A stretch of DNA of 64,000 nt, from assembly GCA_964410625.1 (NCBI GenBank), contig CAYPHY010000003.1, forward strand, positions 62,001 to 126,000. Direction: 5' to 3'. Each line of letters opens with the position of its first letter. Position 1 is the first letter of the stretch. Below the pieces are notes generated by a model. That model saw nothing but the letters and a program-made list of their open reading frames with translations. It had not been told where the DNA came from and did no database searches. Positions 25,911-35,200 of this stretch are shown one piece after another. Position numbers and translations under genes: made by a program. The stretch is from CAYPHY01 sp964410625 (GTDB lineage: Bacteria; Chloroflexota; Anaerolineae; Promineifilales; Promineifilaceae).

Positions 25911-27119
25911 TTATCTAAAGGGGGAGAGGCGGCGATCGGCGTGCATTTGCAGCACTTCTAGCTCATCTAGATACCGTTTTTCGGCCGCTGCGTTGCCAAT
26001 CGCTCGCGCATAATCAATCGCTTGTTGAATATCCTGGTAAGCCGGGTCGTACTGGCCCAGGCGGCGATATGCAAGGCTGCGTTGTTGGTGCAGTTGGGCA
26101 AGATGCAGTTGGTTTGCCTGTATGGTGGAGTTGGAATGCTCCAATGCCTGAGTGAACTGCTCCGCCGCCTCCTGCCCCTTGCCACGCTCCAAATGAAAAC
26201 GGCCGATCAACTGGTGGGCAAGGGCGATCTGGCTGCTGTCGGCCAGCCCCAATTGCAGCGCCTGTTGCGCTCGATTGGCGGCCGAGGACGACACCTGCCC
26301 GCGCCCATCACTCTCCACGACGGCCAGCAGCAGATGGGCGGCGGCCAAATTGGGATGTTGCTTGAGCAAGGCACGTAACCGGCTTTGCGCTTGCTGCGTT
26401 GCTCCACCGCGCCGCAGGGCGTCAATCGCTTGCAGTTGCAATTGTAAATCTTGCGGATTTTGCTCGGCCGTCGCCCGCAGAGCCTCAAACTGGTTGGCGG
26501 CGGTGGCAGAAGCGGCCGCTGGCAGTTCAAACCAGCCGCGCCGGTCGAGCAGCCAGAAGGTGAGCAGCGCGGTAGCGTGGAGGATGGCCGTGATCCCACT
26601 CAGCACAGGCGTGGCGGCAAAATCATAGATCGTGCGCCAATCCCCAATAGGTAGGAAGAGGGTGAAAAGCGGATAGTAGATCAACGAGAAATACATCTGG
26701 AAGCGAAAGGCACGCAACCCAAAGAAGCGTAATGTCATGCTGCTATGACGATGCAGCGCCAGCCAGATCAATAAACCGGTGAGGAGCGATCCAATTGTTC
26801 CGGCAATGGCAATGACCCACTCCTGCGTTGGCGTAAAGTTGCCCGCCGGGACTACATACCCCCAAAAAGCGCGATAGCCAAACTCGACGACTCGCCCGCC
26901 AAAGTACCAGACGGCCAGGGCATGGAACAATTCGTGGACGAAGACAGCCGGTGGCACAGCGATGAAAAAAGCGGCTTGCTCGGCGAGGTTCTTCTTCTGT
27001 GCTGTCAGCGGTGGTTGGCGCACGGCCGTCCAGTTGCGGCCGATATTCACCGCCAATTGTACGCTGCGAAAAACATACAAAAGGGAGAACAGATTAAATA
27101 ACCCCATCAGCAGCGACAT
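25911..27119 (-). CDS. M50-like membrane metalloprotease with C-terminal TPRs
   Basis: About 402 residues. The N-terminal part has four or five membrane helices and the zinc motif HELFH within AVFVHELFHALAVWYFGG, as in site-2-protease-like (M50) or DUF3267-type proteins. The second M50 motif (NxxPxxxxDG) is not seen, so activity is uncertain. A soluble C-terminal part from about residue 210 is rich in helices with TPR-like spacing (QALQLGLADSSQIALAHQLIG and AYRRLGQYDPAYQDIQQAIDYARAIG). ATG 27119 is chosen because the upstream extension would run through repeat DNA and the divergent gene. It lies 13 bases from the transporter operon on the same strand. Confidence 0.7.
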   Translation of the reverse strand: MSLLMGLFNLFSLLYVFRSVQLAVNIGRNWTAVRQPPLTAQKKNLAEQAAFFIAVPPAVFVHELFHALAVWYFGGRVVEFGYRAFWGYVVPAGNFTPTQEWVIAIAGTIGSLLTGLLIWLALHRHSSMTLRFFGLRAFRFQMYFSLIYYPLFTLFLPIGDWRTIYDFAATPVLSGITAILHATALLTFWLLDRRGWFELPAAASATAANQFEALRATAEQNPQDLQLQLQAIDALRRGGATQQAQSRLRALLKQHPNLAAAHLLLAVVESDGRGQVSSSAANRAQQALQLGLADSSQIALAHQLIGRFHLERGKGQEAAEQFTQALEHSNSTIQANQLHLAQLHQQRSLAYRRLGQYDPAYQDIQQAIDYARAIGNAAAEKRYLDELEVLQMHADRRLSPFR

Positions 27120-27164
27120 GGCGTGTATGTTACATGAGGTATGGATGATGGGCAAGGAAGTTTT

Positions 27165-27213
27165 CAGTAGACAGTAGACAGTTGCCACCTGCTGCCTGCC
27201 ACCTGCCACCATA
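27165..27213. repeat. Heptamer array, words cagtaga and tgccacc
   Basis: CAGTAGA, CAGTAGA and CAGTTGC units, then TGCCACC, TGCTGCC, TGCCACC and TGCCACC, in the divergent gap between the M50 and PH-domain genes. Confidence 0.7.
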
Positions 27214-27259
27214 AAATCTATATTGAACCTAAAGCCACTTACGACTAAAATAGAACCTT

Positions 27260-28996
27260 GTGACAGAAAACGCGGAATTTTTATCCCGATTGCCGATCTT
27301 CCAGGGGCTGGATGAGGAAACGCTGGAGGGTCTGGCGGCAATTGCGGCCGAATATGAGTTTGACGAGGGGGCGGTTGTCGCTTATCAGCGCGACGCCACC
27401 AACCGGATGATCATCGTCAAGAGCGGCCGTCTCTTCGCTCGCACCGTTGACCGGCAAGGGCTGACCCGCGAAGCACACTCCTATTTACCAGGCGACTATT
27501 TTGAGGATATCTGGCTCTTTGCCCCTTCGGTCTTTAAGGCGACGGTGAAGGGCGGGGAGAGCGGCCGTTTATTGGTCATTGAAGGATCGCAGTTTCTGAC
27601 CTTTGTGGAAGGGAACCGTGATGCTTTGGCGCAGATGGCTCCCGGTTTTGACGATGACAACAACCCCATTGGCCTCAGCCAGGAAGCATGGGACGAAGCG
27701 CAGAAAGTATTACGCAAGTCCACCCGCCAACGTGGGGGCGTTACGCTGCTCGCTGATGAACTGGTCGAGTACTATTCGCGGCGCAGTGGCTGGTATCTCT
27801 TCTTGCGTCTCATCGGGCCAATCCTTTTTGCGGCCATCGTTCCCACCTTGCTGTTTGTTCTTATCCCCGCTGAGCCGCCCATCATCCGCTTCTTCAAGTG
27901 GTTTTTGCCAGGACTGCTCCTGCTGGTGGCCTTGCTCGTCATCGTTTTGCGCTACATTGATTGGTATAACGACTTTTTTGTCATTACCAACAAACATATG
28001 ACGCATCATGAGTTTGAACTGCGCCATTTTCGGACGCGGATTGTCAAAATTCCCATCGGTCAGATACAAAGCGTAGAGATTCTGAAGCCGACGTTTGTTG
28101 CCAACCTGTTTAACATTGGCACGGCGCGGGTGACAACGGCCGCTGTGAAGGGCGGCGTGTTGTTTGATTACATTGATGATCCAATTGAAGTTCGAGATAT
28201 TATCACCCGGCTGACCGAGCGAGTGCGGGCGGTGGATGCAGGTGCATCCCAGGCCGCAATGCGCCAATCAGTGGAAAGCCACTTCCAGGTTGACCCATAT
28301 CTGAAGCAGGTGGATTTGGCCGTGCCGGCAACCCTGGTCACTGGAAATTTGCCGGAACGTGAGTCAGCCTGGGCTTCTTTGCGGCGGCGCTATGCCTGGC
28401 GGGACGAACGGCGTGACTTGATCACCTATCGCAAACATTTTTTTGTTTTGCTGAAGGTGACGGCCGTTCCACTATTGATCCTGATCGCCATTTTGATCCT
28501 AACGCCGTTGTTGATCGCCTTCGTCGGTCCGGCGCTAAGAGACACCAGCATCCTCTGGGTGGTGGCTACCGTTGCGCTGCTTGCCGACCTGGTTTATTTG
28601 GTCTGGGAGATTGAAGATTGGCGCAATGACTTGTTTCAAGTGTCGGACCGCTATGTAGTGGATATTGACCGCAAGCCGTTTGGTTTTGGCGAAAGCCGCA
28701 AGCAAGCCGCTTTGGGGAATATCCAGAATGTGAATGCGGAACGGCCGAATTTCATTGCCACCTTGTTTAACTATGGTAATGTGAAGATCGAGACGGCGGG
28801 GGCGACGGCCGATATTGTCTTTGAAAACGTCCCCAGCCCTAATATTGTACAGGCCGATATTTTTCGGCGGCTGGACGCATTCCGCCAACAACAGCGTATC
28901 CAGGAAGGGAAAATGCGCCGCGAAGAGTATGCGGTCTTACTGGATGTCTATAAGCAAGCGACGGAGCAAAAGCGTATTCCGCGCCGAATGCCGTAA
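27260..28996 (+). CDS. cNMP-binding-like domain plus two membrane-PH (YdbS-like) units
   Basis: 578 residues. Residues 1-130 match the cyclic-nucleotide-binding jelly roll (LSRLPIFQGLDEETLEGLA, then IIVKSGRLFA, then YLPGDYFED). Next come two copies of a unit made of two membrane helices and a bacterial PH domain: PILFAAIVPTLLFVLI...WYNDFFVITNKHM...QIQSVEILKPTFVANLFNIG, then AVPLLILIAILILT...WRNDLFQVSDRYVVDIDRKP...NIQNVNAERPNFIATLFNYG. The parallel NxxNxxxPxFIATLFNxG pattern shows internal duplication. The role is unknown, perhaps membrane stress sensing. It starts at GTG 27260. Confidence 0.8.
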   Translation: MTENAEFLSRLPIFQGLDEETLEGLAAIAAEYEFDEGAVVAYQRDATNRMIIVKSGRLFARTVDRQGLTREAHSYLPGDYFEDIWLFAPSVFKATVKGGESGRLLVIEGSQFLTFVEGNRDALAQMAPGFDDDNNPIGLSQEAWDEAQKVLRKSTRQRGGVTLLADELVEYYSRRSGWYLFLRLIGPILFAAIVPTLLFVLIPAEPPIIRFFKWFLPGLLLLVALLVIVLRYIDWYNDFFVITNKHMTHHEFELRHFRTRIVKIPIGQIQSVEILKPTFVANLFNIGTARVTTAAVKGGVLFDYIDDPIEVRDIITRLTERVRAVDAGASQAAMRQSVESHFQVDPYLKQVDLAVPATLVTGNLPERESAWASLRRRYAWRDERRDLITYRKHFFVLLKVTAVPLLILIAILILTPLLIAFVGPALRDTSILWVVATVALLADLVYLVWEIEDWRNDLFQVSDRYVVDIDRKPFGFGESRKQAALGNIQNVNAERPNFIATLFNYGNVKIETAGATADIVFENVPSPNIVQADIFRRLDAFRQQQRIQEGKMRREEYAVLLDVYKQATEQKRIPRRMP

Positions 28997-29076
28997 GTTA
29001 GTGGCGAGTGGTTAGTGGTCAGTGGATAGCAATCCCCCACTAACCACTATTCACTAACCACTAATCACTAAGCAAT
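28994..29076. repeat. Heptamer array with complementary arms, word agtggtt
   Basis: TTAGTGGCGAGTGGTTAGTGG on the left; CCACTAACCACTATTCACTAA and CCACTAATCACTAA on the right. It sits directly before the def start codon and overlaps its likely ribosome-binding region. Confidence 0.8.
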
Positions 29077-29655
29077 ATGAGTGTTCTACCCGTTGTAACC
29101 ATTCCCGATAAGATGCTGCGCCAAAAGGCTAAGCCGGTGACGCGCTTTGATGCGGAACTGCAAGAATTGATTGACAACATGATTGAGACGATGCGTAGCA
29201 GCGAAGGTGTTGGTCTGGCTGGCCCACAAGTGGGCGTGCCGCTTCGCCTGGCTGTGATTGAAACGCCGCCTGAGCAGGACGAGGAGGGTAATGAAATCGA
29301 AGGCACACGCGAGCTATTTGTGGTCGCCAACCCGGAGATTATCTGGACCTCGCGCACGGTTAAGGATGGCGTCGAGGGTTGCCTATCCATCCCCGGCTAT
29401 GTGGGCGAGGTTGAACGCTTTGACTCGATTCGCGTTCGCGCCCAAGACCGCTATGGCAAAAAGGTGCGTTACCGCCTGCGCGACTGGACAGCGCGTATCT
29501 TCCAACATGAAATTGACCATCTGAATGGCATCCTCTACATTGACAAACTGACCGCCCCGGAAAACATCTGGACCGACGAAGAGTTTGAAAAGATGATGGA
29601 GGAGCAGAAAAAGAAGAAAGAAGAGGAACAAGCCGAACCAATGATCGGAGACTGA
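29077..29655 (+). CDS. def: Peptide deformylase
   Basis: Removes the formyl group from the initiator methionine of nascent proteins. 192 residues with all three catalytic motifs: GVGLAGPQVG, EGCLSIPGY (Cys102) and QHEIDHLNG (His144, Glu145, His148), which bind the metal and water. A charged C-terminal extension (EEQKKKKEEEQAEP) goes beyond the usual end. It is the first gene of a translation-related set with gatC, gatA and gatB. Confidence 0.97.
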   Translation: MSVLPVVTIPDKMLRQKAKPVTRFDAELQELIDNMIETMRSSEGVGLAGPQVGVPLRLAVIETPPEQDEEGNEIEGTRELFVVANPEIIWTSRTVKDGVEGCLSIPGYVGEVERFDSIRVRAQDRYGKKVRYRLRDWTARIFQHEIDHLNGILYIDKLTAPENIWTDEEFEKMMEEQKKKKEEEQAEPMIGD

Positions 29656-29726
29656 AGTGAAGGATGAAGGATGAGGGATGAAGGCAGAATATTTCATCCC
29701 TCATCCTTCATCCCTCATCCTTTTTT
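29656..29726. repeat. Heptamer array with complementary arms, word ggatgaa, followed by T run
   Basis: GGATGAA, GGATGAG and GGATGAA on the left, a short loop, then TCATCCC, TCATCCT, TCATCCC and TCATCC, followed by TTTTTT at 29721-29726. Hairpin plus T run resembles an intrinsic terminator or attenuator between def and gatC. Confidence 0.75.
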
Positions 29727-29736
29727 ACGGTGTGTT

Positions 29737-30027
29737 ATGGCTTTGACGGTTGCGGATGTTGAAAAGATCGCCCATTTAGCGCGGTTGGCTTTGTCGGCCG
29801 ACGAGATTGCCACCTACCAGAAACAACTCTCGGCCGTCCTGGACTACGCCGCGATGCTCAACGAACTAGACTTAAGCGGCATCGAACCTACCGCCCATGC
29901 CGTCGCCCAACGCAATATCATGCGCGACGATGTGGTCGAGCCGTCGTTGCCGGTTGAGGATGTGTTGTACAATGCCGCCGAAACGGCCGATGACCAGTTC
30001 CTTATTCAGGCGGTACTGGAAGAATAA
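29737..30027 (+). CDS. gatC: Asp/Glu-tRNA amidotransferase subunit C
   Basis: A 96-residue linker subunit that stabilises GatA within GatCAB. MALTVADVEKIAHLARLALS is the family opening and the segment around residue 60 (AQRNIMRDDVVEPSLPVEDVL) matches the loop that wraps GatA. ATG 29737 is chosen; upstream codons belong to the repeat hairpin. Confidence 0.95.
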   Translation: MALTVADVEKIAHLARLALSADEIATYQKQLSAVLDYAAMLNELDLSGIEPTAHAVAQRNIMRDDVVEPSLPVEDVLYNAAETADDQFLIQAVLEE

Positions 30028-30028
30028 A

Positions 30029-30119
30029 TCAGAGAGTAGGAGACTAAGAGATTATGAGACTGAGAGATTGGAGACTGGATGTTAGAGTCTCTAATCTTTT
30101 AATCTCCCAGTCTCTTTTC
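30029..30119. repeat. Heptamer array with complementary arms, word gagactn
   Basis: GAGAGTAGGAGACTAAGAGA and GAGACTGAGAGATTGGAGAC on the left; GAGTCTCTAATCTTTTAATC and TCCCAGTCTC on the right. It fills the gatC-gatA gap. Confidence 0.8.
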
Positions 30120-30123
30120 CGTT

Positions 30124-31608
30124 ATGGACTTCACCGACCTAACCCTGATCGAATTACGCCAGGCATTGCGGCGGGGCGAAACGAGCAGCACGGCCGTGAC
30201 CGAGGCGATGTTGGACCGCATTGTGGACTATGACAATGCGATCAAGAGCTATCTGACCGTCAGCGACGAATTGGCGCTGGAACAGGCGGCCGCGGCCGAC
30301 CAACGACTGGCCGAGGGCGACAATGCCCCCCTGTTGGGCATCCCCATTGCCATCAAAGACATCATTTGCACCGCTGGCGTCCCCACCACTGCTGGAAGCA
30401 AGATTCTGGACGGCTTCGTCCCCCCTTACAACGCCTTTGTCGTGGACCGGCTGATTGAGGCCGGTGCGGTAATTCTCGGCAAGACCAACACCGATGAATT
30501 TGCGATGGGGTCCTCTACTGAGAACTCTGGCTTTTTTGCGACCCACAATCCCTGGGACCTCAACCGCGTGCCGGGGGGCAGCAGTGGCGGCAGCGCGGCC
30601 GCTGTTGCTGCTGGTTTGGCCTTTGGCGCGTTAGGGACCGACACCGGCGGCAGTGTGCGCCAGCCTGCTTCATTCTGTGGTGTGGTCGGTTTGCGGCCGA
30701 CCTATGGCCGCATGTCACGCTGGGGTGTGATCGCCTTTGCTTCTTCACTGGACCAGGTAGGGACGTTCGGCCGTACCGTCGCCGATTGCGCCGCCTTGTT
30801 CCAGGCCACTGCCGGACATGACCGGCGCGATAGCACTTCGTTGGATGTGGAACTGCCTGATGTAGAAGCGGCACTGACTGGAGACATTCGTGGCTTGCGC
30901 GTCGGCGTGCCGCGTGAATATTTTATTGAGGGCATTGACCCAGAGGTGGAGACGGCCGTGCGAACCGCCATTGAGCAATTGGCCGCGCTCGGCGCCGAAG
31001 TGGTCGAGGTCAGCTTGCCCCACACGCGCTACGGCTTGCCGGTCTATTATCTGATCGCTCCGGCCGAAGCCAGTGCCAATCTCGCCCGTTACGATGGTAC
31101 GCGCTTTGGCCCGCGTGCCAACGGCCGTGACATGATAGACACCGTGAAGCAAACACGCTCACGCTTTGGCGCGGAAGCCACGCGGCGGATTATGCTTGGA
31201 ACCTATGCGCTCAGTGCCGGTTACTATGATGAGTATTACGGCCGCGCCCTCAAGGTGCGCACCCTAATCCAAAACGACTTCCGCCAGGTGTTTCAGCAGG
31301 TGGATGTGATCGCCGCGCCGACCAGCCCCACAACCGCCTTTCCCATTGGGGACAGGGCAGATGATCCGCTGAACATGTATTTGGCCGATGTATTGACTTT
31401 GCCGCTGAACCTCAGTGCCAGTTGCGGTTTAAGCGTCCCCTGCGGCTTCGACAGCAAGGGGTTGCCGATTGGCTTGCAATTGATCGGCGACACCTTGCAG
31501 GAGGCGACCATTCTCAACGCCGCCTATGCCTATGAACAGGCGACAGAATGGCATACCCACAAACCTACCCTTCAGCTTGAACCGGATAGTGAGGACATAG
31601 CGGCGTGA
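30124..31608 (+). CDS. gatA: Asp/Glu-tRNA amidotransferase subunit A
   Basis: The glutaminase of GatCAB, which supplies ammonia to convert misacylated Glu-tRNA(Gln) or Asp-tRNA(Asn). 494 residues. The amidase triad is visible: Lys78 in IAIKDII, cis-Ser153 in GGSSGGS and nucleophile Ser177 in TDTGGSVRQPA. Length is normal. The gene overlaps the next by four bases. Confidence 0.97.
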   Translation: MDFTDLTLIELRQALRRGETSSTAVTEAMLDRIVDYDNAIKSYLTVSDELALEQAAAADQRLAEGDNAPLLGIPIAIKDIICTAGVPTTAGSKILDGFVPPYNAFVVDRLIEAGAVILGKTNTDEFAMGSSTENSGFFATHNPWDLNRVPGGSSGGSAAAVAAGLAFGALGTDTGGSVRQPASFCGVVGLRPTYGRMSRWGVIAFASSLDQVGTFGRTVADCAALFQATAGHDRRDSTSLDVELPDVEAALTGDIRGLRVGVPREYFIEGIDPEVETAVRTAIEQLAALGAEVVEVSLPHTRYGLPVYYLIAPAEASANLARYDGTRFGPRANGRDMIDTVKQTRSRFGAEATRRIMLGTYALSAGYYDEYYGRALKVRTLIQNDFRQVFQQVDVIAAPTSPTTAFPIGDRADDPLNMYLADVLTLPLNLSASCGLSVPCGFDSKGLPIGLQLIGDTLQEATILNAAYAYEQATEWHTHKPTLQLEPDSEDIAA

Positions 31609-32564
31609 AAGTGCTCGTCTCGCTTCTCCCATTGGAAATAGAGTGGCAGCCAGAGCTTTGGCCGCGGCCGTTGGGCTTATGGCAGAGCGGCAGGAAGCCG
31701 TTTATTGCCCATGTGCTAGAAGAGCTGAGAGCGGTGATAGAGGCACCGGCGGCCGATGTTTGCTTCGTGACGGCCGACGAGCAAAATCCGCTTGCTGTTT
31801 GGGTTAATGAGCAATATGCCGGTGGAAACGGCCGGGCTAAAGTTATAGAACTGCCGGGCGTGCAAACCATCTTCCAGATAGCATGGCATATGCGTGATTG
31901 GTGGACGGCGGATGAGCCGGTCTGGTTGCTGGAAGCTTGCGCCGTTCTGGAAACCAATTTTGACGATGATGATAGCGAGATCAGATTGCTCGTCGCCCAT
32001 AGCGAAGCTGATGGGCTGTTTGCTGGTCTTTATTTCCAATCAGGCGCACGATTATCAGAGTTGCTCTCCAAATACGCCAAGCTTCCCCGCGCGTTTGATT
32101 TATTTTGGCTGTGGGACTGGGATTTGGCCGAGTACCGTTTTGAAAGACCATTTAGCAGTAGCGCTTTTGCAGTTCATACCTTCTTGCCTTTGGTAGCATG
32201 GACAGAAGATGAAGGCTGGAAATCGCGCCCTGAACTACTGTTACAGGCCAATGCCCGCTTGCTTGGGCTTGGTTCCGGCTCGCAAAACGCAATTGAACGC
32301 AGCTATGTAGAGGACTTTACCGTTATTCCGCCGGTCTACATTGATGATTCAGCCCTGGTATTTGGTTCGATCATCGGCCCTTATACCTCGATTGAGGCAG
32401 GCGCAAAGATTAATAATAGTATTGTCAGCAACAGTATCATTGGCGCCGGAGCGACGATCAACAACGCCTTGCTGGATGAATCGCTTATCGGGCAGGCGGC
32501 CGTCGTCAACGGCCGCGCGGAGGCGTTGTTGGTGGGAGACAAGCAGGAATATAGTAAGCAGTAA
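31605..32564 (+). CDS. Sugar-nucleotidyltransferase-like protein with left-handed beta-helix
   Basis: 319 residues. The N-terminal half looks like a degenerate Rossmann nucleotidyltransferase (WPRPLGLWQSGRKPFIAHVLEEL), without a clean GGxGTRL loop. The C-terminal part has hexapeptide repeats of a left-handed beta-helix (PVYIDDSALVFGSIIGPYTSIEAGAKI, then NSIVSNSIIGAGATI). This two-part design is that of glucose-1-phosphate thymidylyltransferase or GlmU relatives. Catalytic capacity is doubtful. It is inserted between gatA and gatB, coupled to gatA by an ATGA overlap and ten bases from gatB, so it is co-expressed with the amidotransferase. Confidence 0.7.
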   Translation: MKVLVSLLPLEIEWQPELWPRPLGLWQSGRKPFIAHVLEELRAVIEAPAADVCFVTADEQNPLAVWVNEQYAGGNGRAKVIELPGVQTIFQIAWHMRDWWTADEPVWLLEACAVLETNFDDDDSEIRLLVAHSEADGLFAGLYFQSGARLSELLSKYAKLPRAFDLFWLWDWDLAEYRFERPFSSSAFAVHTFLPLVAWTEDEGWKSRPELLLQANARLLGLGSGSQNAIERSYVEDFTVIPPVYIDDSALVFGSIIGPYTSIEAGAKINNSIVSNSIIGAGATINNALLDESLIGQAAVVNGRAEALLVGDKQEYSKQ

Positions 32565-32574
32565 GTAGCACAGG

Positions 32575-34023
32575 ATGAGCAACACCTACGAACCAATCAT
32601 CGGCCTGGAGATCCATGCCGAGTTGATGACCGAATCGAAGATGTTTTGCGGCTGCCGGGTAGTGGACAGTGTGACCGCGCCGCCGAACACAGCCGTTTGC
32701 CCCGTTTGCCTGGGAATGCCGGGGATGTTGCCGGTGATCAATCGCCGCGCCGTCGAGTTTGCGCTGCGCGTGGCGTTGGCCTTGAATTGCACCATCCAGC
32801 CCCACAACGTCTTTGAACGCAAGAATTACTTTTATCCCGATTTGCCGAAAGGTTACCAGATCAGCCAATATGAGTTGCCCCTCGGCCGTAATGGTTGGCT
32901 CGACATCGAACTGGAATCGGGCGAAACGAAGCGCATTCGCATCCGCCGCGTCCATATGGAGGAGGACACCGGCAAGCTGACCCACCTCGGCGACGGCCGT
33001 TCGCTGGTTGACTATAACCGTTCCGGCGTGCCACTACTAGAGATCGTTTCCGAGCCGGATATTCGCTCCGGCGAAGAAGCCCGCGCTTACGGGATGAAAA
33101 TCCGCCAGATTTTGCGCTACCTGGGTGTCAACTCCGGCGATATGGAGAAGGGGGTATTGCGCGTCGAGCCGAATATCAGTTTGCGGCCGTCCGGCACAAC
33201 CGAATTTGGCACGCGCACCGAGTTGAAAAACCTCAACAGCTTTCGCTCACTGGCCGATGGCACGGATTATGAGCTGGCCCGGCAAGCGGCCGTTTTGGAT
33301 CGCGGCGAACAAGTGGTGCAGGAAACGCGCGGCTGGCACGAAGGACGGCGCGAGACGTTTAGCCAGCGGGTCAAGGAAGAGGCCGAAGATTACCGTTACT
33401 TCCCCGAACCTGATTTACCGCCGCTATTTATCGAAGAAAGCTGGATAGAAGCGGTACGGGCTGGCCTGCCGGAGCTGCCCGATGCCAGGCGAGCGCGATA
33501 CCGCGAAACATTTGGGCTATCGGCTTATGATGCAGGGGTACTGACCGAAGATCAGACGGTGGCGGCGTGGTTCGAGGCGGCCGTGGCCGAATCCGACGCG
33601 GACAGTGCCAAAACCATCGCCAACTGGTTGATCAACGACCTGTTTCGCCTGATGAACGAACATGGGCAGACAATCGAGCAGGTAAAGATCACACCGGTTG
33701 CTCTGGTAGAACTAATTGCACTGGTCAACCGGCAAACAATCAATAATAATACCGCCAAAGAGGTGCTGGATGAGATGTTTACCGGCGGCCGTTCGCCGCA
33801 ACAGATCGTCGAGCAGCGCGGATTGGCGCAAATATCGGATGAGGCTGCATTAGTGGCATTGATCGAGCAAGTCTTGGCCGACAACCCCGATGAGGTGAGT
33901 GCCTATCGGGGCGGCAAAACCCAGCTAAAGGGCTGGTTCGTCGGCCAGGTCATGCGTGCCTCCCGCGGCAAAGGGAATCCGGCGTTGGTGAATACATTAT
34001 TGGAGGAGCGATTAGAGAGTTAG
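32575..34023 (+). CDS. gatB: Asp/Glu-tRNA amidotransferase subunit B
   Basis: The kinase/transamidase and tRNA-binding subunit of GatCAB. 482 residues. The cradle domain opens with YEPIIGLEIHAELMTESKMFCGC, with CPVCLGMPG as the second zinc-site Cys pair. HMEEDTGKLTHLG and DYNRSGVPLLEIVSEPD are hallmark motifs. The C-terminal YqeY-like tail domain is complete. With gatC and gatA it forms a full complex, so the organism very likely makes Gln-tRNA and/or Asn-tRNA indirectly. Confidence 0.97.
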   Translation: MSNTYEPIIGLEIHAELMTESKMFCGCRVVDSVTAPPNTAVCPVCLGMPGMLPVINRRAVEFALRVALALNCTIQPHNVFERKNYFYPDLPKGYQISQYELPLGRNGWLDIELESGETKRIRIRRVHMEEDTGKLTHLGDGRSLVDYNRSGVPLLEIVSEPDIRSGEEARAYGMKIRQILRYLGVNSGDMEKGVLRVEPNISLRPSGTTEFGTRTELKNLNSFRSLADGTDYELARQAAVLDRGEQVVQETRGWHEGRRETFSQRVKEEAEDYRYFPEPDLPPLFIEESWIEAVRAGLPELPDARRARYRETFGLSAYDAGVLTEDQTVAAWFEAAVAESDADSAKTIANWLINDLFRLMNEHGQTIEQVKITPVALVELIALVNRQTINNNTAKEVLDEMFTGGRSPQQIVEQRGLAQISDEAALVALIEQVLADNPDEVSAYRGGKTQLKGWFVGQVMRASRGKGNPALVNTLLEERLES

Positions 34024-34108
34024 AGACTAAGAGATTGAGAGACTGGGAGACTATAATTATTCCCGTCTTCTTTATCTCTAGTCTCCTAATCTCCTAGTCT
34101 CCTTCCTA
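34018..34108. repeat. Heptamer array with complementary arms, word gagactn
   Basis: GAGAGTTAGAGACTAAGAGA, then TTGAGAGACTGGGAGACTA on the left; TATCTCTAGTCTCCTAATC and TCCTAGTCTCC on the right. It includes the last gatB codons and its TAG stop. Confidence 0.8.
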
Positions 34109-34117
34109 AGGAACAAC

Positions 34118-35200
34118 ATGCACGTCGCTCTATTAGCTAATTTGCAAAAAAACGCCCCCACCTGGCCGGGAATGCCGGAGGATCGTTGGGATGATCTCGA
34201 CTCGGAGGAGACAATCGCCACGCTGACGGCCGCGCTGGAGAGCGGCGGCCACCGGGTGACGTTTATCGAAGGGAATGCCGCCTTATATGAAGGGTTGCGC
34301 GATGTACGGCCGGACATTTGCTTCAACATTTGCGAAGGTCACTTTGGCGACTCACGCGAGGCGCAAGTACCCGCGCTGCTGGAGATGATGCGGATTCCCT
34401 ATACCGGCTCCGGCGTGCTGACGCTGGCACTCGCATTGGACAAGCCGATGACCAAGCGCGTGCTGGCCTATCATAAGTTGCCCACACCCGCCTTCCAGAC
34501 CTTTGAACGGCTGAATGAGTCCCTCGATCCCGACATGCGGTTCCCCCTCTTTGTCAAACCCAGCCGCGAGGGGACGGGAATGGGCGTCTCAAGCCAATCA
34601 ATTGTCTATGACGAGGGGCAACTCCAGACGCAATTACGGCGTTTGTTCGAGCGTTATGACCAGCCAGTGTTGGTTGAGCATTTCATTGACGGCCGCGAGG
34701 TCACCGTCGGTGTGGTGGGCAATCTAACCTCGCCTGTCGCCTGGCGGCTCCCCGAAGACGAAGACGCTCCCCGCATCTCGCGTGGGCTGCACTTCTTTCC
34801 GCCGCTGGAGGTAGACATGAGCCGCTATCCAGACGAGGAAGCAGGCATCTACACCAGCCGCATTAAGACTGAACTGGCGCATGAGTTTCATTATCTCTGC
34901 CCGGCCCCTTTGCCGGAAGAGCTGGTTGAGGAGTTGAATTGGTGGACGGCCGCGACCTTCCGCGTCACCGGCTGCTATGATGTGGCGCGGGTGGATTTTC
35001 GCCTCGACGCCCACGACAACAACAAACCCTATATCTTGGAAATCAATCCTCTGCCCGGCCTGAACTCCGAATACTCTGACCTCTGCATTGAAGCTCGAGC
35101 CGATGGTTGGAGCTATGAGGAGTTGGTCAACCGGATTTTAGAGGAGGCCATTGAACGGTACGGACTCTCCGAACGCGAAAGGATGATCTTCGTACCGTGA
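34118..35200 (+). CDS. D-Ala-D-Ala-ligase-like ATP-grasp enzyme
   Basis: A 360-residue ATP-grasp ligase. The N-terminal domain has PDICFNICEGHFGDSREAQVPALLEM and IPYTGSGVLTLALALDKPMTK; the ATP-grasp fold has FPLFVKPSREGTGMGV, then LVEHFIDGREVTVGV, then RVDFRLD and LEINPLPGL with the metal ligands. It resembles D-alanine-D-alanine ligases but is a divergent branch found next to other functions, so it may join another amino acid or acid. The next gene on the same strand, 96 bases away and separated by a repeat hairpin, encodes a LysW-like zinc ribbon. LysW proteins are carriers for ATP-grasp ligases, so the pairing is suggestive. Confidence 0.8.
   Translation: MHVALLANLQKNAPTWPGMPEDRWDDLDSEETIATLTAALESGGHRVTFIEGNAALYEGLRDVRPDICFNICEGHFGDSREAQVPALLEMMRIPYTGSGVLTLALALDKPMTKRVLAYHKLPTPAFQTFERLNESLDPDMRFPLFVKPSREGTGMGVSSQSIVYDEGQLQTQLRRLFERYDQPVLVEHFIDGREVTVGVVGNLTSPVAWRLPEDEDAPRISRGLHFFPPLEVDMSRYPDEEAGIYTSRIKTELAHEFHYLCPAPLPEELVEELNWWTAATFRVTGCYDVARVDFRLDAHDNNKPYILEINPLPGLNSEYSDLCIEARADGWSYEELVNRILEEAIERYGLSERERMIFVP

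Noticed and set aside
29656..29726. A definite terminator separating def from gatC
   Set aside because: Hairpin and T run fit, but the stem is a repeat array seen in many places, so termination is left open.
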